A stretch of DNA of 48,001 nt, taken from positions 1 through 48,001 of the forward strand of contig JAFLXO010000006.1 of NCBI GenBank assembly GCA_029786595.1, read 5' to 3'. A program made the translations under genes and the position numbers. Source of the DNA: Nitrososphaerota archaeon (GTDB taxonomy: Archaea > Thermoproteota > Nitrososphaeria > Conexivisphaerales > UBA164). The notes beneath the pieces are model-generated. The model was not told where the DNA came from. It did not search any database and was given only the letters and a program-made list of their open reading frames with translations. Positions 1 through 10,130 of this stretch are shown one piece after another (within the stretch, counting starts at the first letter, position 1; the number at the start of each line of letters is the position of its first letter).

Positions 1-1
1 A

Positions 2-247
2 TACGATATTGAAGTTACGAAGGAGTTAACGGAAATCAATGAGATGGTAAAAGCGCTCATTGAAAGGCGTTTTAAGGTTGAAGAAACCATCTTTGAGATC
101 GCCCAAGAAACATTGACAATAGATGTGCCTCAGAGCATGGAACTTATGGATGGGCTCCAGTATATCAAGAGGGCTACCTCAAACGATATATTCGATTTAA
201 TCAAGGGTATAAAGGAAGTAATATATAGAGAGAAGTATCTACCCTAA
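2..247 (+). CDS. C-terminal part of an unidentified protein, truncated by the window start
   Basis: The frame is open from nt 2 (YDIEVTKELTEINEMVKALIERR...) through the stop at 245-247; the ATG at 44 is probably internal. Confidence 0.5.
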   Translation, partial: YDIEVTKELTEINEMVKALIERRFKVEETIFEIAQETLTIDVPQSMELMDGLQYIKRATSNDIFDLIKGIKEVIYREKYLP

Positions 248-254
248 AAATAGG

Positions 255-1535
255 ATGAAGACGCTCTACAGATCAAGGCTTCTTCTTCCAAGCGCGAGCT
301 CTGCAATCATTAAGGATGCCTCAATGATGGTAGAAGATGGCATAATCAAAGGGGTGGGCGCAGATAACGGGTTAGGGAAGGAGTGGAAGCCGGAGAAAAC
401 GGTAGACCTAGGGAATTCCCTGGTAATGCCGAGCTTTTCAAATCTTCATACACACGTAGCCATGGTTATGCTAAGGGGGGCCGCTGAAGGGAAGCCATTA
501 GATCTATGGTTAAATGACATGTGGGCGATCGAGGGCAGGCTTAACCACGATCAGCTCAGGGCTGGAAGCGTAGTTGGGTTATATGACTTGGTGAACTCCG
601 GCATTACATCATTTATAGATTTTTACGATGTAATGCCGATGCTGGAGGCGCTCAAGCTTTTCAAGGTTAAGGCGACCATAGGCCTTCCATTTCTGGAAAG
701 CTATAAAGAGATAAAGGATGAAAGTTGGCGTCGTATAAAAATGGTTAAACATTATGAAGATCTGATAACATCAGCAGGTGCAAGGATGGCACTTGCCCCC
801 CATTCCACTTATAGTTGTAGTGAGGAATTGCTCCGTGAGCTCGCGAAGTTAGATGAATATCCTGTGGAGACTCACGTTTCAGAGACTAATGATGAGGTTT
901 TAAAACTGAAGGAGAGAAGTGGGCTTTCACCATTCAAATATCTAAAAAAGGTTGGATTGTTAAATAATAGATTAATCGCTGCACACGGGGTATATATAAC
1001 GGAGGAGGAGATCGGGCTGGTAAGGGATTCTGGGGCAATATTAGCTCACTGTCCTAGGTCCAACGCTAGGTTGGGCTCGGGGATAGCGCCAGTATCTAAC
1101 CTCTTGGGGGAAGGGATAAGGATCGGTCTAGGGACTGACGGGCCGGCTAGCGGTGAAGACTTCGATATGTTCGAAGAGATGAGAATGGCGGTTTACCTTT
1201 CAAGGGCATCCACAGGGAACCCTTCAGCATTGGGGATCAGGGAAGTGCTCTATATGGCCACTGAAGCTGGTCACCATGCGTTGGGCGTGGGCTCGGGAAA
1301 GTTGGAAAACGGTTATCCAGCTGATTTTATATCGATAGGGCTGGATAGGCTTCCTGTTACGTGGGACCTGCTTTCATCAATTGTATACGGCGGTAGTTCT
1401 TCGATTATCAAGGATGTTTATCTAGACGGCAATCCTATTAAATTTGATTACCGCGTGCGAGTTTCAGACCAAATGGCATTGAAGGATAGTATTGAGGAAG
1501 TGAAGGCGTTCATGAACGGTGGAAAGGGTATCTAG
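255..1535 (+). CDS. Amidohydrolase family protein (SAH/MTA deaminase or chlorohydrolase-like)
   Basis: NLHTHVAM metal-binding HxH, VETHVSET, GLGTDGPAS motifs; about 426 aa. Confidence 0.85.
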   Translation: MKTLYRSRLLLPSASSAIIKDASMMVEDGIIKGVGADNGLGKEWKPEKTVDLGNSLVMPSFSNLHTHVAMVMLRGAAEGKPLDLWLNDMWAIEGRLNHDQLRAGSVVGLYDLVNSGITSFIDFYDVMPMLEALKLFKVKATIGLPFLESYKEIKDESWRRIKMVKHYEDLITSAGARMALAPHSTYSCSEELLRELAKLDEYPVETHVSETNDEVLKLKERSGLSPFKYLKKVGLLNNRLIAAHGVYITEEEIGLVRDSGAILAHCPRSNARLGSGIAPVSNLLGEGIRIGLGTDGPASGEDFDMFEEMRMAVYLSRASTGNPSALGIREVLYMATEAGHHALGVGSGKLENGYPADFISIGLDRLPVTWDLLSSIVYGGSSSIIKDVYLDGNPIKFDYRVRVSDQMALKDSIEEVKAFMNGGKGI

Positions 1536-1536
1536 T

Positions 1537-2574
1537 ATGGACCATCTGATGGAGCTCCCCAGTATGGTACTGATGGGGGAAGGGATCCTGGATAATTCGG
1601 AGCTCATTTCTAAGACATTTAAAATGGGGAGACGGGGGCTGGTCGTAACAGGGCCTCATGTTTGGCCGTTGTTTGGTAAAAAACTTTCAAATGGCTTGGG
1701 TGGGGTAGATCTTGAGATAGAAATGGTCGAAGAGCCAACAGTGGAGGTCGTGGAAACTCTAACCTCTAATTATATTGGAAAGGGGATAAATTTCATAGTA
1801 GGATTGGGTGGTGGCAAGAATATGGATGTTGCCAAGGTGGTTTCATACAGGCTCAGTGTACCATATATAAGTGTTCCAACCAACTCTTCACAGGACGGTA
1901 TAGCAAGCCCCATGGCTTCCCTAAGGGGGGCTGATAAACCATATTCACTCAAGGTGAGACCGCCGGTAGCAGTATTGGCTGACACCGATGTAATCCGTAG
2001 TGCACCAAAAGATCAGATAATAAGTGGTGTAGGCGAACTGATGGCCAAGGTGACAGCGGTACGAGATTGGCGCTTAGCTAGAGGAGATGTGGGGGAGTAT
2101 TATGGTGATTACGCTGCTAGGTTGGCACTGACAAGCGCCAATCACGCTATGCATAATGCCGCCAAAATAAATCAGCTCAATGAAGAAGGAATAAGGGGTC
2201 TAGTAGAAGCTTTGATAAGCGCTGGCGTAGCAGCAGGGATAGCTGGGTCTAGCAGGCCGTGTAGCGGTAGCGAGCATCTAATTTCTCATGCTTTAGGGGA
2301 AATCGCTCCACAAAAGGGGGTGCACGGCGAAAAGGTTGGGCTTGCAGCGGTATTAATAAGCTATTTTTATGGAATGAATTGGAGGCTTCTGATAGAAAAG
2401 CTGAAGGCCGCAGGCCTTCCGATCAAGTTCTCGGATATGGGAATAACAAAGGATGAACTCATTGAGGCCGTTGTGAGGGCGCCTGACCTCAGGCCAGACA
2501 GATATACTATATTACACAAGCTCAGGCCAGATCGTTCTAGAGTAGCCGTATCAATTGAAGCTGTTGATATATGA
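1537..2574 (+). CDS. egsA: sn-glycerol-1-phosphate dehydrogenase (archaeal lipid biosynthesis)
   Basis: VGLGGGKNMDVAK, SVPTNSSQDGIASPMASL and SGSEHLISHAL...HGEKVG motifs; the ATG at 1537 is preferred over the GTG at 1519. Confidence 0.88.
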   Translation: MDHLMELPSMVLMGEGILDNSELISKTFKMGRRGLVVTGPHVWPLFGKKLSNGLGGVDLEIEMVEEPTVEVVETLTSNYIGKGINFIVGLGGGKNMDVAKVVSYRLSVPYISVPTNSSQDGIASPMASLRGADKPYSLKVRPPVAVLADTDVIRSAPKDQIISGVGELMAKVTAVRDWRLARGDVGEYYGDYAARLALTSANHAMHNAAKINQLNEEGIRGLVEALISAGVAAGIAGSSRPCSGSEHLISHALGEIAPQKGVHGEKVGLAAVLISYFYGMNWRLLIEKLKAAGLPIKFSDMGITKDELIEAVVRAPDLRPDRYTILHKLRPDRSRVAVSIEAVDI

Positions 2575-3326
2575 TTATTGATGCAGTAACCGAGGATGAT
2601 CTTAAATATCTTTCTTTCCCGCTGTTTAACAGCGAAAGAGCGTTATCTATTTTAGGCCGACTGTCATCAGTAGGGATTATTGATATCGAGCTAAAAAGAA
2701 TAGTTGGTAAGGGGCATAAGAGCGTAGTTCTAAGCGGTTCGTTATCAGGTGGAAAAAGGGTTGCCATAAAGGTACTGCGGACGGATACTATGGAAGATCG
2801 GCTTATCAGGGAAGCCAAATTCCTTAAAATGGCTAATTCTATCAGCATCGGGCCAAGGCTGATAGCGACGGATAAATATTTCATCATAATGGAAATGATC
2901 GAAGGAGAAAGGTTTACGGGTTGGCTTAAACGGGAAACTAAACCGGAGATAATAAAAGAGGTTGTTGGGAGTGCGTTATATCAAACATGGAAGCTCGACT
3001 CCATCGGCTTGGATCATGGGGAACTGAGTAACCCTGATGATCATCTTATAGTCGGTGAAACGAGCGTTACCATATTGGACTTTGAATCAGGCAGTGTTAT
3101 GAGGAGGCCTAAGAATTTTACATCCCTTTTCCAGTATCTTTTTGTACGGAGCTCAAGGGCGACCGAACTGGGATGGTTTTTTGGCATATCAGGTCAGGAA
3201 GAGGCAATATCGATAGCAAAAGATTACCGTAGGTCGCGTCCAAGCGATGCTATCGAATGCTTGAACCATATGTCCGATACAGGTCCAGCGTCAGCCCCTA
3301 AAGGGCCTTTTGGCTTAACGCCTTGA
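2571..3326 (+). CDS. Predicted archaeal Ser/Thr protein kinase (COG2112-like)
   Basis: VAIKVLR lysine motif, LDHGELSNPDDHL catalytic-loop-like motif, ILDFESGS metal-binding DFE; overlaps the egsA stop by 4 nt (ATGA). Confidence 0.75.
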   Translation: MIIDAVTEDDLKYLSFPLFNSERALSILGRLSSVGIIDIELKRIVGKGHKSVVLSGSLSGGKRVAIKVLRTDTMEDRLIREAKFLKMANSISIGPRLIATDKYFIIMEMIEGERFTGWLKRETKPEIIKEVVGSALYQTWKLDSIGLDHGELSNPDDHLIVGETSVTILDFESGSVMRRPKNFTSLFQYLFVRSSRATELGWFFGISGQEEAISIAKDYRRSRPSDAIECLNHMSDTGPASAPKGPFGLTP

Positions 3327-4077
3327 TTTCCTTGAGCAGAGAATCTTCTTTAAATATATCTTCTCCGGAAAGCCAAGTCCTACCTAACCGCGGTATCTGC
3401 TCTGGGTTCAGCAGTTGTAGAGAGTGCATCAAGTAGAAGTTAGCTTCGGGATTACGGCCGCTCTTAAAATGATCCTGAAACTTCCCTATAAACAGCTCAC
3501 CATCTGTTCTGTTCAACGCCCTTCGAATGGCAGTCGCCCTTCCCAACAATAGCGACCCAAAGGCGACGTCCTCTTCGAATACCTTGGAAAGGATAAGGAC
3601 TTTATCAGGGGCGGTTTCATTTAACTGCCTGTAAATATGAGATGGTGAAGGCATTTCCATCTTCGACAGTAGGTAAGCGTCAGCTAAGTATGTTGCAGCC
3701 ATTATGACGAACGGCCTCCTCATATCGATATCTAGTTGACGGCCAAGTACCAAGGCCCTGATAGCTGATTCCAGTGACGCGCGCAAGGCCTTTCCATAGA
3801 ACCTGCCTTCATCTCTATCAACCAATTCGTTGTACTTGAAGTCAAAATCTCTTATAGGAACGCTATGGCTGGCCGGTAAACTGAGGGGTATATTTGTGGG
3901 AATGAACTCGACCAACGATTTCCCGCTTCTAACCACCTTTCTTTCCCCAGTTGCTGGATAAACTAGTACATTAATTTCACAGCTGGGCCCAGCCTTGGGT
4001 GTCATATGGCAACCGGTCAACGCCAGTACCCTGTTACCGTAGAAAAGGTCCGCATACTGGATGATGATTTCGTTCAC
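3298..4077 (-). CDS. Conserved-looking hypothetical protein (259 aa)
   Basis: Long ORF with no recognised motif; its 3' end overlaps the convergent kinase gene by about 29 nt. Confidence 0.6.
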   Translation of the reverse strand: MNEIIIQYADLFYGNRVLALTGCHMTPKAGPSCEINVLVYPATGERKVVRSGKSLVEFIPTNIPLSLPASHSVPIRDFDFKYNELVDRDEGRFYGKALRASLESAIRALVLGRQLDIDMRRPFVIMAATYLADAYLLSKMEMPSPSHIYRQLNETAPDKVLILSKVFEEDVAFGSLLLGRATAIRRALNRTDGELFIGKFQDHFKSGRNPEANFYLMHSLQLLNPEQIPRLGRTWLSGEDIFKEDSLLKEIKALSQKAL

Positions 4078-4132
4078 GCGGTCGTTATAACCAGCATAGA
4101 TATAAGGTTTAAGAATAGCTGATTAGTAGGAA

Positions 4133-5800
4133 GTGGATATAATGTCCAAGCTTGACGAAGTGTTAAACCTCGCAAAGATTAAAGGTTATTTCTGGCCCGC
4201 CTACGATGTATATGGTGGTTCAAGCGGGTTCTATGTACTTGGTCCTTACGGGGTTATACTGACTAATGGTATTACATCGCTCTGGCGCCAGCTCTTTGTG
4301 AGGCCTATGGGATTTCTTGAGATAGATGCGCCATCTGTAACTCCGTATAAGGTGCTTAAATCATCCGGTCACGTCGATAACTTCAAGGATCCGATGGCGG
4401 AGTGCTCGAACTGCCATAATAAATATCGGGCCGATAATCTTCTTTCGGAGGCAGGGAAGGAGATCAGTGAAAGCGCATCTCCTGAGGCCATGCAACTGGC
4501 CTTAAATGATGACCATATCAGATGCCCAAACTGCGGATTCACAAACTGGGTGGTCAAGCCCTTTATGACCATGTTTTCAACTAACATAGGGCCCTATGAG
4601 AACAGCGAGGGTTTTCTCAGGCCTGAGACAGCCCAGGGGATATTCGTAGAATTTCAGAGGTTGCTCAGCCTGAACAGAGGTAAATTACCGATGGGCGTCA
4701 GTCAGGCCGGAAGAGGCTTCAGAAATGAAATCTCCCCCCGGCAGTCGATAATCAGGCTTAGGGAGTTTCATATGTTGGAAGTGGAACTGTTCATAGATCC
4801 GGCGGCTAAGGTTTCTGTTATTCGCCCCTCTGAGAAAAGGCTGCCAATCCTTCATGAGGCCATCCTCTCAGCTGGTAGGGCTGAACCCGATCATTTAACT
4901 TTGGTGGAGGCCTTAGATAAGGGAATAGTGAAGAATGAATGGCTTGGAATGTTTATGCAGCTTTCGCTTGAGCTCCTGTGCAACCTCGGTGTGCCCGTTG
5001 AAAGACAGCGGTTTAGGGAGAAGCTCAAGGGGGAAAGGGCCCACTATTCAGCTCAAACCTTTGACCATGAGGTGTTCATCGAGGAAGTGGGCTGGCTTGA
5101 AGTGGCCGGTCACGCCTACAGGACGGACTATGATCTGAAGTCACATATGAAGGGCAGTGGACAGGACATGACCGTCTCGGTAGATCTAGAGTCACCGATC
5201 AGCGTACCAAAGAAGAAGGTAAATTTCAGGATTGATGCCCTTAAACTAAGGTACCCAGAATCTTGGCAGGGTATACTGGCCGGGGGATATAGGCTGGATG
5301 AAAATGGCGTCCTATTCAACGGCACCCCAATAGATAGGGATGTATATACCATTAATGAGACCGTGGAAGTCGTGAAAGTACGGAAGATCATACCTCATGT
5401 AGTTGAACCAAGTTTTGGGCTCGAGAGGCTCATGCTAGCCTGCATGTACTTTGCTTATCAGAAGAAAGATGATAGGATAGTCCTCAGCGTACCTGGTGGT
5501 GTAATTAAAAGAGTAGCGGCCGTCTTTCCACTTCTTAGTAAGCCGGAACTTACACTAAGGGCTCAAGAAGTAAGGGAAAGGCTCCTTAAAGCCGGCATAG
5601 ACGTAATTTATGATGATTCAGGGTCTATAGGAAGAAGATATGCGCGGGTAGATGAGGCAGGAGTACCGATCGCCATAACCATTGATCATCAGTCGCTCGA
5701 AGATGGGACAGTGACCGTAAGGAACAGGGATACATGGGAACAAGTAAGGAAACCAGAGGACCAGCTTGTATCCTTTATGGAATCGTTAAGCCTATATTAG
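4133..5800 (+). CDS. glyS: Glycyl-tRNA synthetase (archaeal/eukaryotic type)
   Basis: FLRPETAQGIFVEF motif 2 region, zinc site CSNC...CPNCG, VVEPSFGLERL motif 3, anticodon-binding C-terminus. ATG at 4133 or 4142. Confidence 0.93.
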   Translation: MDIMSKLDEVLNLAKIKGYFWPAYDVYGGSSGFYVLGPYGVILTNGITSLWRQLFVRPMGFLEIDAPSVTPYKVLKSSGHVDNFKDPMAECSNCHNKYRADNLLSEAGKEISESASPEAMQLALNDDHIRCPNCGFTNWVVKPFMTMFSTNIGPYENSEGFLRPETAQGIFVEFQRLLSLNRGKLPMGVSQAGRGFRNEISPRQSIIRLREFHMLEVELFIDPAAKVSVIRPSEKRLPILHEAILSAGRAEPDHLTLVEALDKGIVKNEWLGMFMQLSLELLCNLGVPVERQRFREKLKGERAHYSAQTFDHEVFIEEVGWLEVAGHAYRTDYDLKSHMKGSGQDMTVSVDLESPISVPKKKVNFRIDALKLRYPESWQGILAGGYRLDENGVLFNGTPIDRDVYTINETVEVVKVRKIIPHVVEPSFGLERLMLACMYFAYQKKDDRIVLSVPGGVIKRVAAVFPLLSKPELTLRAQEVRERLLKAGIDVIYDDSGSIGRRYARVDEAGVPIAITIDHQSLEDGTVTVRNRDTWEQVRKPEDQLVSFMESLSLY

Positions 5801-6040
5801 AGGTACACTGTAATGAGTACCCTATATCGGCATAAACGGATTTCAGGCATATATTCTAACCTACAAAGTGTGTAATCTAGCCTATAGAATCAACCTCAGA
5901 TTGAGCTGTATTAAGGCGATAGAAGTTATCTATGAATTTTAACCCATACTAGTGCTTATGGTTGGCGTTTTACTAGAAAGCGTGCGCCTATTGATGTTTA
6001 GGAGAAGAGTATTTAAGACAGAAAATTACTTAACTACTTA

Positions 6041-6403
6041 ATGGAAGAAGAAGATCTGATAAGCCTTGTTTACAAATTGGTCCTAGAAAACGGTGAACCG
6101 GGGATACTCCAAAGCGAACTATGGAAGAAGCTAGATCTGACTAGTAGAGATGGCTCAAGAATAGCCACTAGGTTGGAGAAACGTAGGCTGATTAAAAGGG
6201 AGAGGGTGCTTGAAGAGGGCAGATGGACGTATAGGCTCAAGTCACTGGTTATACCAGTAGCTACAAAGAGCATAGAGGAGGCTCCATGTATAACCTGCAC
6301 TGACCTGTATAGGTGTAGCATAGATGGTATAATATCCCCCCTGACCTGTGACAAGATTGAAAGGTGGGTCATTGAAGAATACCGGGCGGCGTCTGTGGCA
6401 TGA
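6041..6403 (+). CDS. Winged-helix protein with C-terminal Cys cluster, RPC34/hRPC39-like
   Basis: N-terminal wHTH followed by CITCTDLYRCSIDGIISPLTCDKI, resembling the Fe-S Cys motif of archaeal RPC34 homologues. TATA-like gtatttaag lies about 26 nt upstream of the ATG. Confidence 0.6.
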   Translation: MEEEDLISLVYKLVLENGEPGILQSELWKKLDLTSRDGSRIATRLEKRRLIKRERVLEEGRWTYRLKSLVIPVATKSIEEAPCITCTDLYRCSIDGIISPLTCDKIERWVIEEYRAASVA

Positions 6404-6987
6404 GGCTCAGCGAAGCGAAAAGGGACCATTATAGGAAGCTGGCCAGAAAACAGGGCTTCAGGAGCCGCGCGGCTTACAAACTGCTGCAGCTGAATAAGAA
6501 GTACAACTTCTTAGCGGAGGGTAACCGTGTATTGGACCTTGGGGCCTCTCCGGGCGGCTGGTCTCAGGCTGCATCAGACGCTATAGGTGAAAAAGGATTC
6601 GTAATGGCCGTTGACCTGAGGCCGGTGAACGTAAACCGCCAGAACATAGGCGCTATCAAGGGAAACGTGTTCGACGATAAAACGCTCTTGGACATAGGAG
6701 ATGGTTTCGATGTAGTCCTATCAGATATGGCTCCCCATATGACTGGTGTGTGGGAACACGACCAGATGAGGCAGGAAAATCTGGCTAGGCGGGCTTCTGA
6801 AATTGCCTTACGAACTTTGAAACCAGGCGGCTCGTTCATTTGTAAGGTGTTCGATGGTGAAGGGATCGTTGAACTTGTGAGGGATCTCAGGAAAGGCTTC
6901 GATTTTGTTAATATGACAAAGCCCAAGGCCAGCAGGAGGGAGAGCAGCGAACTCTATGTAGTGTGCAAAGGGCGACATGTTAACTGA
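6400..6987 (+). CDS. rlmE: 23S rRNA (uridine-2'-O-)-methyltransferase, RlmE/FtsJ family
   Basis: RSRAAYKLLQLN, VLDLGASPGGWSQ, VLSDMAPHMTG, LKPGGSFICKVF motifs. Confidence 0.9.
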   Translation: MRLSEAKRDHYRKLARKQGFRSRAAYKLLQLNKKYNFLAEGNRVLDLGASPGGWSQAASDAIGEKGFVMAVDLRPVNVNRQNIGAIKGNVFDDKTLLDIGDGFDVVLSDMAPHMTGVWEHDQMRQENLARRASEIALRTLKPGGSFICKVFDGEGIVELVRDLRKGFDFVNMTKPKASRRESSELYVVCKGRHVN

Positions 6988-6997
6988 CCAGTGTTTG

Positions 6998-8047
6998 TTA
7001 TGTGTTTTCTATCAGCTGTGCGTAGTCGGGATCGTTTAATAACGATTTCCTGTACGGCGAAACCATAGAATCAATATAGCTGGCCAGCGACCCTTTGAGA
7101 TCCATGGGATGTAGTTTCCTGTTTACTAACGCTTCTTCAACTTCTTGATAACTGTTAAACTCGATATCGCCTCCATATTTAGCCGACCTTTCAACCTTCA
7201 TCAATTTGAACTCGTGGAACACTAGATATCTAGTCATCTCCAGCACCGGGTTTCCGATGGTCTTGTCGAGAGGACACCAGGCCCTGGCTAGCTTATCCCT
7301 GATTGACGCCGTGCTATCGTGAATGAATATGGCTGACCCAGGCTTTGATTTGCTCATCTTGGAAAATTCCACATCATCTATTTTTGTAGGTTGTTCCAAG
7401 CTTGGGAGCAAATGGTGGTGGACGGCCACAGGCGGCTTCCATCCCAACCTTGGAAATATATCCCTGACTAACATGTGAACCTTCCTCTGGTCCATGCCAG
7501 CGTGGGCTATATCAACACGCAACGCCCTTATATCGTTAGCCTGCATTACCGGGTATAGATACTGTGACATATCCAAGTTATCACCATCGGATCTACCCAT
7601 TATGGTAAGCGTTCTCTTTGCCCTGTTCATATTAACCTGCTTTGAGAGTTGTATTAGATTCTTCCAGTATTCATCATTTCCCTTATAGAGTTCACTTCCT
7701 AGCAACGTGTTTACACCAGGAGCAAACGCCTTGAATGCCCTTTCATAGGATCTCGATGCCGCCACTATCCTGTCCCAGTTCCCGCCAAGTTTGTCGTTTA
7801 TATAACTGTGCCAGTCTGCTAGAAAGATAGTTACATCAACGCCAGCTTCCAAAAAATCTCTAAGTTTAAGCCCAGTTATTAGTAGGCTTCCCAAGTGCAG
7901 AGGGCCAGAAATCTCCAACCCTATGTAATGTTTCAGCCTAAATCCGCCAGCAAGTTCAGCCTTCAGTTCATCAATGCCCACCACTTCTTCTGTGGGCTCC
8001 TTGCTTATCAGGTCCATTCTTTGTTCTGTATTCATTAATGAGGGCAC
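6998..8047 (-). CDS. tyrS: Tyrosyl-tRNA synthetase (archaeal type)
   Basis: SGPLHLGSLL HIGH-like, HAGMDQRKVHMLVRD, KMSKSKPGSAIF KMSKS motif. Confidence 0.9.
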   Translation of the reverse strand: MPSLMNTEQRMDLISKEPTEEVVGIDELKAELAGGFRLKHYIGLEISGPLHLGSLLITGLKLRDFLEAGVDVTIFLADWHSYINDKLGGNWDRIVAASRSYERAFKAFAPGVNTLLGSELYKGNDEYWKNLIQLSKQVNMNRAKRTLTIMGRSDGDNLDMSQYLYPVMQANDIRALRVDIAHAGMDQRKVHMLVRDIFPRLGWKPPVAVHHHLLPSLEQPTKIDDVEFSKMSKSKPGSAIFIHDSTASIRDKLARAWCPLDKTIGNPVLEMTRYLVFHEFKLMKVERSAKYGGDIEFNSYQEVEEALVNRKLHPMDLKGSLASYIDSMVSPYRKSLLNDPDYAQLIENT

Positions 8048-8077
8048 CGAGGTTGTTGTTTTTTCACATTCTGCAGC

Positions 8078-9055
8078 TTATTTCTTCCGTTCCTCTGGAG
8101 GATCATCTACGCCTTTTTCATTTATTATAAAAAGCGCTTCCTTCTCTGCATGATATGGACTATCCACCATTCTGGCGATCCTCATCTTTGATGATTTTCT
8201 GAGATATATCCTATAAGTAGTTAGATGTGCTACTACGTGGCCACCCGTGGCCCTAGTTGGGTCCCCGAAGAAGAAATCTGGCGCAGCCTGCACCTGATTT
8301 GTAACTACAACAGCTACATTATATATCTCGGCCAGCCGTAGCAATTGATGCATAAAGCTATTGAGCCTCTGTTGTCTCTCGGCCAGCGTCCCACGACCTA
8401 GATAGTCTGCCCTATAATGTGATACAACTGAGTCCACTACAATGAGCTTCACTTTTTCCTTTTCTATGAACTTTCCAAGCTCTTTCAGTATGAGCTCTTG
8501 ATGCGAACTATTATAGGCCTTTGCTACAGTGATCCCCTCTAACAGCTTTTCCGTATCCAATCCCCTTGCCCTGGCTATTTCAGCTATCCTTTCTGGTCTG
8601 AAAGTATTTTCAGTGTCAAGATATATTACTCCACCATTTACTCCGCCCTGTTCTTTGGGCAGCTGTGCTATGACCGCAAGCGTACAACAAATCTGGGTCT
8701 TGCCGCTGCCAAATTCTCCATACAGTTCTGTCACCGCGCCGCTCTCGACCCCCCCGTCGAGCAGATTATCAAGGTTCTTTGATCCTGTAGATATCCTTTC
8801 TATTTGAAGCCTAAACTTGTACAGTTCGCTGGCCTGTATGAATTCCTTTGTGAGCAACCCTTTGTCTATAAGATAGTTCCGGGCTTTGTTTATCAATTCT
8901 GAGGCCTTCTCATTGTCTCCTCCCAGCATATCCGATATATCGCTCATTCCTCTCGATGCTAGATCGATTATATCGTAAACGCCAGCGTTGCCCAGTTTCT
9001 GCTTGGTTACGGGGCCTACACCTTCTAGTAAGTCAATTTCCAAACCTTCGGACAT
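8078..9055 (-). CDS. radA: DNA repair and recombination protein RadA
   Basis: HhH N-terminus GVGPVTKQKL, Walker A GEFGSGKTQ, LIVVDSVVSHYRADYLGRGTLAERQQRLN, VVVTNQVQ. Confidence 0.95.
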   Translation of the reverse strand: MSEGLEIDLLEGVGPVTKQKLGNAGVYDIIDLASRGMSDISDMLGGDNEKASELINKARNYLIDKGLLTKEFIQASELYKFRLQIERISTGSKNLDNLLDGGVESGAVTELYGEFGSGKTQICCTLAVIAQLPKEQGGVNGGVIYLDTENTFRPERIAEIARARGLDTEKLLEGITVAKAYNSSHQELILKELGKFIEKEKVKLIVVDSVVSHYRADYLGRGTLAERQQRLNSFMHQLLRLAEIYNVAVVVTNQVQAAPDFFFGDPTRATGGHVVAHLTTYRIYLRKSSKMRIARMVDSPYHAEKEALFIINEKGVDDPPEERKK

Positions 9056-9174
9056 ATGTTAGCTTCATCTTCATCAGATAATTAAATGTATTGGTTGGTG
9101 AGAACGCTGGGCCCTCGTTTTATGCAAAGCATCAAATGAATGGCGCAGTTCGTATTACAGATTTTATTAAAACA

Positions 9175-9600
9175 CTAAATTCGGAAGCAAGGGTACGGCT
9201 TTCCTAAGTTTATATTGGCCATGGCCCTCTCAATGAGTAGATCATCTACATCGATCCTCTTCGCATCCCAATCTATATTTGTAGGTATTTGCTCCTCAGT
9301 TCCATCGCTATTTATCAACACGGTCCATTCGACCTTCCCAAAGAAAGGCTTTATTAACTTGGCTTCATTATATTCACACCTAAGCCTGCTACCATGGGCT
9401 TTAAAGTACTTACACGTACTGCAAAAGGGTGAAAGCCAAACAATCTCACGGGAAGTCTTGTAGTTCTTGAAAAGTTCAAGAGGCTGTCTTCTCTCATTTT
9501 CAATGACTGTGAGTAAGGATTTACTCATTCCTTCCTTGGAACCAAGTTTATGATCAGGCTCTACCCCATCGCTGCGGAAATTAGCCTTTCTATACATCAA
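9175..9600 (-). CDS. Hypothetical protein with four-Cys putative metal site
   Basis: CSTCKYFKAHGSRLRC ... PYPCFRI; 141 aa. Confidence 0.55.
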   Translation of the reverse strand: MMYRKANFRSDGVEPDHKLGSKEGMSKSLLTVIENERRQPLELFKNYKTSREIVWLSPFCSTCKYFKAHGSRLRCEYNEAKLIKPFFGKVEWTVLINSDGTEEQIPTNIDWDAKRIDVDDLLIERAMANINLGKPYPCFRI

Positions 9601-9728
9601 ATGTTTTGGGAACGCATTAGTTTTAAGCTTTGCTGGCTAATTTACTAAACTTTGACAAATTCCGGTTCACCAGTTTGCCGGATAATTTTGTTGTCGCTGA
9701 TTTTATAGGTGGATGGCTGAAATAATCC

Positions 9729-10077
9729 ATGATAGTTGAGTATCAGTCGGTGGTTTCCTCATACCTGCCTGTCTTTGATGGCGTGTTCTCTAAACCACAG
9801 ATGAAAGATTTCGCAGGGTATATCACAGGCCTAATGATATCCAGCGATAGAATGGTTTCAGCGATGAACTACCTGTTCTATCTATTTTCATAATGACCAG
9901 AGCGCCCCGAACAATCTTATCACCGACTCCACATGAGATGATGAAATACTGGATAAATCTAGGCATCAGGTCATACTAGATGGCCTGAAGAGGAGCGGCT
10001 GGCTGGATACAGACGGGATGGCATCTTCGTTCCTCCCATCAAGAAACAAAAGAGGAGCAAGTTTTGCCAAAGTTTAG
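9729..10077 (+). pseudogene. Decayed transposase N-terminal fragment, IS701/IS4 (DDE_5)-like
   Basis: Conceptual translation MIVEYQSVVSSYLPVFDGVFSKPQMKDFAGYITGLMISSDRMVSAMNYLFYLFS / frameshift / NDQSAPNNLITDST*DDEILDKSRHQVILDGLKRSGWLDTDGMASSFLPSRNKRGASFAKV*; one frameshift, one internal stop, no catalytic region. Confidence 0.7.
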
Positions 10078-10130
10078 TAATTTTATAGATTTATAGTTCA
10101 AAATATTGAATAATTAATATGCTTCAGCTT

